Source: a bacterium (GTDB lineage Bacteria > Desulfobacterota > GWC2-55-46 > DRQE01). Taken from it: a stretch of DNA of 10,756 nt. The translations under genes were made by a program, and so were the position numbers. The notes under the pieces are model-generated. The model was given only the letters and a program-made list of their open reading frames with translations. It had not been told where the DNA came from and searched no databases. Position 1 is the stretch's first letter. Each line of letters opens with the position of its first letter. Positions 7,008 to 10,756 of this stretch are shown here, piece after piece. Location of the stretch: the NCBI GenBank assembly GCA_027017505.1, contig JALUQR010000134.1:1-10756 (forward strand), in the 5' to 3' direction.

Positions 7008-7037
7008 TTAGAAGATTCAGCCTGTTAGAAGATTCAG
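7008..7037 (+). repeat. Perfect 13-base tandem direct repeat in the nrdJ leader
   Basis: TTAGAAGATTCAG occurs at 7008-7020 and again at 7025-7037, with a 4-base spacer (CCTG). GCCTG (7020-7024 region) and CAGGGC (7035-7040) could also form a weak hairpin around the second copy. Function is unknown. Confidence 0.6.
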
Positions 7038-7074
7038 GGCAGAAGGAGTTTTTCTTTGTGTTGATAACAGGTTG

Positions 7075-7080
7075 AGGAGG
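7075..7080 (+). promoter_or_regulatory. nrdJ ribosome binding site
   Basis: AGGAGG stands 7 bases before the ATG at 7088. An in-frame GTG at 7082 would be only 1 base from it, so the ATG is the start. Confidence 0.85.
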
Positions 7081-7087
7081 TGTGTTT

Positions 7088-9433
7088 ATGGAACAGATTC
7101 AGAGAGAGGGTATTGGTTCCAGTGCAGGGGCCTCTTACAGATCGTTTCTTAAGAGGCCTGTGCTCGGGGCGAATGCCCTTAAGGTTCTGGAGCGCAGGTA
7201 TTTAAAGAGGGATGAAGAGGGCAATGTGATAGAGACACCCGAGGAGATGTTTCGCAGGGTTGCCCTCAATATTGCCACTGCAGAGCTCATCTATGATAAG
7301 GAAGCAGATGTTGAGGCTGTTGCAGAGAGGTTTTACAATGTAATGGTGGATTTTGACTTTTTACCCAACTCTCCCACACTTATGAATGCTGGCAGGGAGT
7401 TGCAACAGCTTTCTGCCTGTTTTGTTCTGCCTGTGGAGGACTCCATGGAGAGTATATTCGAGGCCCTCAAGTACACAGCCCTTATACACAAGTCTGGTGG
7501 GGGCACGGGGTTTTCCTTCTCATCGCTCAGGCCATCGGGAGATGTGGTGGGTTCCACCATGGGTATATCCTCCGGGCCTGTCTCGTTCATGACCGTTTTT
7601 GACAGTGCCACCGAGGCCATAAAACAGGGTGGAACACGCAGGGGTGCAAACATGGGTATATTGAGGGTGGACCACCCTGACATAATGGAGTTCATTACCT
7701 GCAAGGAGGACGGCAAGAGGCTACAGAACTTCAACATCTCTGTAGCCCTCACAGAGAAGTTCATGAAGGCGGTTGAAGCAGACGAGGAATACGAGCTTGT
7801 AAACCCCAGGACAGGCAGGGTTACCAGAAGGCTTAGGGCAAGGGAGGTATTCGACAGGATTGTGGACATGGCCTGGAAGACAGGAGACCCTGGAATAATA
7901 TTCATAGACCGCATAAACAGGGACAACCCCACCCCCCATGTGGGCACCATAGAGTCCACAAACCCCTGTGGTGAACAGCCGTTACTGCCGTATGAGTCCT
8001 GCAACCTGGGTTCTGTAAACCTGAGTAACATGCTCAAACCCTCTGCAGATGGTCGCTATGAGATAGACTGGGCAAGGCTTGGGTATACGGTGGATACAGC
8101 GGTGCACTTTCTTGACAATGTTATAGACATGAACCGTTATCCCGTAAAGAAGATAGAGGAGATGACCAAGGCAAACCGCAAGATTGGCCTTGGTGTGATG
8201 GGCTTTGCAGACATGCTTCTTAAACTGCGCATTCCCTATAACTCTGAAGACGCACTTGAGGTTGCAGAAAAGGTCATGGGCTTTATACAGAAGCGTGGCA
8301 GACAGAAGTCCATGGAGCTTGCTGAAAAAAGAGGGGCATTTCCGAATTTCAAGGGCTCTGTCTACGATAGAGAGGGGCATCCGCCCGTAAGGAACGCAAC
8401 CGTTACAACCATAGCACCCACGGGCACAATATCAATAATAGCAGGATGCTCTTCAGGAATAGAGCCTGTCTTTGCCCTGGCCTTCACCCGTAATGTGATG
8501 GACGGCACAGAGCTTGTGGAGATAAACCCCGTGTTTGAGGAGACCGCAAGGAGGGAGGGTTTTTACAGCCCCGAGCTTATGAAAAGGGTGGCAGAAAAGG
8601 GAAACCTTCATTCGATAGAGGATGTGCCAGAGGAGATAAAGAGGGTGTTCGTTACAGCCCACGAGGTATCCCCAGAGTGGCACATAAAGATGCAGGCAGC
8701 ATTCCAGCGCCACACGGACAATGCGGTAAGCAAAACAGTTAACTTTCCTTCCTCTGCAACCCGTGAGGACATAAAGAAGGTCTATATACTTGCCTACAGG
8801 CTTGGCTGTAAGGGGGTTACCGTATACAGGGATGGCTCAAAGGAGAACCAGGTTCTCACAAAGGGCAGAAAAGAAGAGGACAGGACAGACAGATATGTGA
8901 ACCCACGCCCCCGTGGAGAGGTGGCCTTCGGTATAACAAAAAAGATGAAGACAGGTTGTGGAAACCTCTATGTTACCATAAACGAGGACCCCGAGGGCAG
9001 ACCCTTCGAGATATTCACCCAGATAGGAAAGGCAGGTGGATGTGCAACCTCGCAGTGTGAGGCAATAGGCAGGATGGCATCCCTTGCACTCAGGGCAGGC
9101 ATATCCCCCGAAGAGATAGTCAAACAGATGCGCGGGATAAGCTGTCATCTGCCAGTGGGTTATGGAGCATCGAGGGTTACATCCTGTGCGGATGCACTGG
9201 CACAGGCGATGGAGTGGTACATGCAGTTCAAGATATCCACGGGTAAGAAGGCACTTTCTGGGTTCATGGAGGATTCAGCCCTCTCTGTGGCCATGGCAGA
9301 GAGGATGAAAGGAAGGGTTGCGTCTGTGCAGGATGTGGTAAAGAGGGGGGCATGTCCTGAGTGTGGTGGTGCGGTGGAACACGCAGATGGATGTGTTGTG
9401 TGCAGGGGCTGTGGATACACAGAGTGTGGCTGA
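7088..9433 (+). CDS. nrdJ: Adenosylcobalamin-dependent (class II) ribonucleoside-diphosphate reductase
   Basis: A 781-residue enzyme that reduces ribonucleotides to deoxyribonucleotides with a thiyl radical formed from coenzyme B12. NPCGEQ (292-297) holds the radical cysteine C294 with N292 and E296. The redox pair is C111 (SACFVLP) and C305 (YESCNLGS); the 11-residue spacing C294-C305 matches the Thermotoga maritima class II enzyme. Residues 442-449 (IAPTGTIS) are the phosphate-binding loop. Residues about 615-710 form the TSCPD-type domain (TGCGNLYV to CADALAQAMEW). The tail has six cysteines, CPECG (756-760), CVVCRGC (769-775) and C780, a likely thiol shuttle or zinc-ribbon element. There is no N-terminal ATP-cone, so overall ATP/dATP control at that site should be absent. 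No intein is present. It is controlled by a strong promoter under tandem NrdR boxes and probably leads an operon with the queD-like gene 58 bases downstream. Confidence 0.96.
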   Translation: MEQIQREGIGSSAGASYRSFLKRPVLGANALKVLERRYLKRDEEGNVIETPEEMFRRVALNIATAELIYDKEADVEAVAERFYNVMVDFDFLPNSPTLMNAGRELQQLSACFVLPVEDSMESIFEALKYTALIHKSGGGTGFSFSSLRPSGDVVGSTMGISSGPVSFMTVFDSATEAIKQGGTRRGANMGILRVDHPDIMEFITCKEDGKRLQNFNISVALTEKFMKAVEADEEYELVNPRTGRVTRRLRAREVFDRIVDMAWKTGDPGIIFIDRINRDNPTPHVGTIESTNPCGEQPLLPYESCNLGSVNLSNMLKPSADGRYEIDWARLGYTVDTAVHFLDNVIDMNRYPVKKIEEMTKANRKIGLGVMGFADMLLKLRIPYNSEDALEVAEKVMGFIQKRGRQKSMELAEKRGAFPNFKGSVYDREGHPPVRNATVTTIAPTGTISIIAGCSSGIEPVFALAFTRNVMDGTELVEINPVFEETARREGFYSPELMKRVAEKGNLHSIEDVPEEIKRVFVTAHEVSPEWHIKMQAAFQRHTDNAVSKTVNFPSSATREDIKKVYILAYRLGCKGVTVYRDGSKENQVLTKGRKEEDRTDRYVNPRPRGEVAFGITKKMKTGCGNLYVTINEDPEGRPFEIFTQIGKAGGCATSQCEAIGRMASLALRAGISPEEIVKQMRGISCHLPVGYGASRVTSCADALAQAMEWYMQFKISTGKKALSGFMEDSALSVAMAERMKGRVASVQDVVKRGACPECGGAVEHADGCVVCRGCGYTECG

Positions 9434-9479
9434 TTGGGGCCTTGCTCACAGGTTTTCAGACCCCAGAAAAGTAGCATAC

Positions 9480-9484
9480 AGGTG
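9480..9484 (+). promoter_or_regulatory. Ribosome binding site of the queD-like gene
   Basis: AGGTG lies 7 bases before the ATG at 9492. It supports this start over in-frame codons further upstream that overlap the nrdJ 3' end. Confidence 0.55.
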
Positions 9485-9491
9485 TAACCTA

Positions 9492-9863
9492 ATGTATGAG
9501 CTTATCATAAAGACGGGTTTTTCAGCAGCCCACAACCTTCGTGGCTACGAGGGCGAGTGCGAGAGACTCCACGGACACAACTGGAAGGTGGAGGTGGTGG
9601 TACAGGCAGAAAGGCTCAACGAGATAGACATAGCCTTGGACTTCAAGGTGCTGAAGAAAGAGACCAACGCAATAGTTGACAGGCTTGACCACCGCTATCT
9701 GAACGAGGTGCCACCCTTTGACAGGCTCAACACAACCGCAGAGAACATAGCACGCCACATATACGAGGAGCTCTCCAGAAGGCTCAATGCACCTGGGATA
9801 AGGGTCAAAGAGGTCAGGGTGTGGGAGAGCGATACCGCATGTGCCATATACCATGAAGGATAA
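9492..9863 (+). CDS. queD: 6-carboxytetrahydropterin synthase / PTPS-family enzyme (QueD-like, possibly PTPS-I/III)
   Basis: A 123-residue COG0720 tunnelling-fold enzyme that acts on 7,8-dihydroneopterin triphosphate. Zinc ligands are H14 (FSAAH), H27 and H29 (LHGH). The active-site motif CERLHGH (23-29) carries the PTPS-I/QueD cysteine C23 and next to it E24, at the ExxHGH position linked to PTPS-III activity. Other family residues are D50 (LDF), LDHRYLN (65-71), TAEN (82-85) and VWES (110-113, E112). QueD makes 6-carboxytetrahydropterin for queuosine; PTPS-III makes 6-hydroxymethyl-dihydropterin for folate. The length is normal (about 120). The ATG at 9492 was chosen for its Shine-Dalgarno sequence and because the fold starts there. 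It overlaps folE2, which makes its substrate, a strong functional link. The choice between queuosine, folate or both is open. Confidence 0.9.
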   Translation: MYELIIKTGFSAAHNLRGYEGECERLHGHNWKVEVVVQAERLNEIDIALDFKVLKKETNAIVDRLDHRYLNEVPPFDRLNTTAENIARHIYEELSRRLNAPGIRVKEVRVWESDTACAIYHEG

Positions 9864-10647
9864 GCCACTTAAAGATGTCCAGAGCCAGCCAGACCCAAGA
9901 AGGATAGACATAGACAAGGTAGGGGTAAAGGACATCCGTTATCCCATAGTGGTGCTGGATAAAAAGAACCGCTACCAGCACACCGTTGCGTCTGTCAACC
10001 TCTATGTGGACCTGCCCCATCACTTCAAGGGCACCCACATGAGCCGTTTCATAGAGATACTCAACGAGCACCGCGGAGAGATAACCATAAAGAGCTTTCC
10101 AGACATACTCACACGGATGAAGAAAAGGTTTAACGCCTCAACCGCACACCTTGAGGTGGAATTCCCCTATTTTATAGAGAAGAAGGCACCCGTATCGCGG
10201 GCAAGGGGGCTTATGGAGTACAGGTGCAGGTTCTGCGGGGCACTTAAAGACAGGCTGGACTTTATACTCGAGGTGAAGGTGCCAGTGCTTACCCTGTGCC
10301 CGTGTTCAAAGGAGATAAGCCAGTACGGTGCGCACAACCAGCGCGGATGGGTTACCGTGGGGGTGAGGTTTCGTGAGTTCGTGTGGATAGAGGACATAGT
10401 GGATGTGGTTGAGGCCTCTGCAAGTAGCCCCGTGTATTCCCTGCTTAAAAGAAGGGATGAAAAGTATGTTACAGAACACGCCTACGAAAACCCCATGTTC
10501 GTTGAGGATGTGGTAAGGGAGGTGGCACTTAACCTTAAGAAACTTAAGGAGATAACCTGGGCAAGGATAGAGGCAGAGAACATGGAGTCCATCCACAACC
10601 ACAGTGCCTATGCCTGTCTTGAGATGAACTACACAGAGGGGGATTAA
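9853..10647 (+). CDS. folE2: GTP cyclohydrolase FolE2 (type IB)
   Basis: A 264-residue enzyme that converts GTP to 7,8-dihydroneopterin triphosphate, the first step to folate and queuosine. It belongs to the metal-flexible type IB class, unrelated in primary sequence to FolE. Family signatures are DVQ (8-10), KGTHMSRF (59-66), YRCRFCG (123-129), CPCSKEIS (149-156), GAHNQRG (159-165) and SIHNHSAYA (246-254). The CPCSKEIS cysteines and nearby histidines supply the catalytic and metal residues. The ATG at 9853 overlaps the queD-like gene by 11 bases; a GTG at 9841 would add four residues, and neither has a clear Shine-Dalgarno, so coupling is likely. No Zur-type operator is seen before the operon, so zinc control is not supported here. 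The stop overlaps the convergent gene at the right edge by 4 bases. Confidence 0.95.
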   Translation: MKDKPLKDVQSQPDPRRIDIDKVGVKDIRYPIVVLDKKNRYQHTVASVNLYVDLPHHFKGTHMSRFIEILNEHRGEITIKSFPDILTRMKKRFNASTAHLEVEFPYFIEKKAPVSRARGLMEYRCRFCGALKDRLDFILEVKVPVLTLCPCSKEISQYGAHNQRGWVTVGVRFREFVWIEDIVDVVEASASSPVYSLLKRRDEKYVTEHAYENPMFVEDVVREVALNLKKLKEITWARIEAENMESIHNHSAYACLEMNYTEGD

Positions 10648-10756
10648 TATATCTCGAGGATTTCCTTAAGTTTTGTCTTAAGCTCATCCGCCCAGAAGGG
10701 GTTGCCCTTCTGGATGAAGCTTTTAACATTGAGGTTAAGCCACTTAGGGTCAAGTA
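10644..10756 (-). CDS. 3' end of an unrecognised gene (start outside window)
   Basis: Read on the minus strand from the right edge, one frame stays open for 36 codons and ends at TAA (10646-10644). It begins LDPKWLNLNVKSFIQKG, then NPFWADELKTKLKEILEIY. The codon choice (AAG, GAG, CTT, AAC, CTC) matches the neighbouring genes, and the alternating hydrophobic/charged C-terminal helix is protein-like. It converges on folE2, with the two stops sharing TTAA at 10644-10647. A longer minus-strand frame across 10544-10753 lies mostly inside folE2 and looks spurious. I do not recognise the family. Confidence 0.6.
   Translation of the reverse strand, partial: LDPKWLNLNVKSFIQKGNPFWADELKTKLKEILEIY

Noticed and set aside
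6915..7087. Cobalamin riboswitch in the nrdJ leader
   Set aside because: A B12-dependent reductase made this worth checking, but I find no B12-box-like GCCACTG sequence, and the leader is repeat-rich and A/T-rich rather than a structured aptamer.
6880..7087. Replication origin
   Set aside because: DnaA-like repeats are present, but no dnaA, dnaN or similar origin-linked gene is nearby and the sites sit within a transcribed leader; gene regulation is the simpler reading.
7333..8037. 234-codon open frame on the minus strand
   Set aside because: It is antisense to nrdJ across the region encoding C111, C294 and C305, which is plainly coding on the plus strand.
7088..9433. Intein or frameshift in nrdJ
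   Set aside because: The frame is continuous, the length is normal and motifs occur in the expected order and spacing.
9363..9491. Longer QueD-like protein starting inside nrdJ
   Set aside because: The added residues come from the out-of-frame nrdJ 3' end, and a Shine-Dalgarno sequence supports the ATG at 9492.
1..10756. CRISPR array, tRNA, rRNA, transposase or prophage gene
   Set aside because: No regularly spaced repeats, RNA gene signatures or mobility proteins were seen on either strand.

Overview
The window reads as ordinary chromosomal DNA of a free-living anaerobic or microaerophilic bacterium. By eye it is about 50% GC, and AGG and ATA codons are very frequent, a bias often seen in thermophiles. 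The gene set is folate-dependent TrmFO, an HD-GYP protein with HEAT-repeat partners, a B12-dependent (class II) ribonucleotide reductase, FolE2 and a QueD-type synthase. It would fit Nitrospirota or Desulfobacterota-like lineages, but the taxonomy is inference. I see no mobile element, CRISPR array, tRNA or rRNA.

Layout. (1) Bases 1-2869, plus strand: the 3' part of a HEAT-repeat gene, then an HD-GYP phosphodiesterase gene 3 bases later. Both proteins carry what looks like the same N-terminal module of about 130 residues. (2) Bases 2866-4749, minus strand: trmFO followed by a small HEAT-repeat gene, converging on the HD-GYP gene with overlapping stop codons. (3) Bases 4750-4876: a divergent promoter region whose best promoters predict almost leaderless transcripts both ways. 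(4) Bases 4877-6807, plus strand: a TIM-barrel sugar isomerase/AP-endonuclease-like gene, then an SfsA nuclease fused to a DUF123 (GIY-YIG-like) domain. (5) Bases 6808-7087: a 280-base control region with a consensus sigma-70-type promoter, two NrdR-type boxes 32 bases apart, DnaA-box-like repeats and a 13-base direct repeat. (6) Bases 7088-10647, plus strand: nrdJ, a queD-like gene and folE2, probably one transcript. (7) Bases 10644-10756, minus strand: the 3' end of an unrecognised gene that converges on folE2 with overlapping stops.

How the genes fit together. FolE2 turns GTP into 7,8-dihydroneopterin triphosphate, the substrate of the QueD-like enzyme. That enzyme has both the PTPS-I cysteine and a PTPS-III-type glutamate in its active-site motif, so it may feed queuosine, folate or both. 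TrmFO uses methylene-tetrahydrofolate to methylate U54 of tRNA. NrdJ makes deoxyribonucleotides, and the two operator boxes tie its promoter to NrdR. The first two genes look like a cyclic-di-GMP hydrolase and a scaffold sharing a sensory or interaction domain.

Nothing here is plainly an undescribed system. The best leads are the shared module of the HEAT/HD-GYP pair, the two-nuclease fusion, the possible dual-function PTPS, and the layered nrdJ control region.
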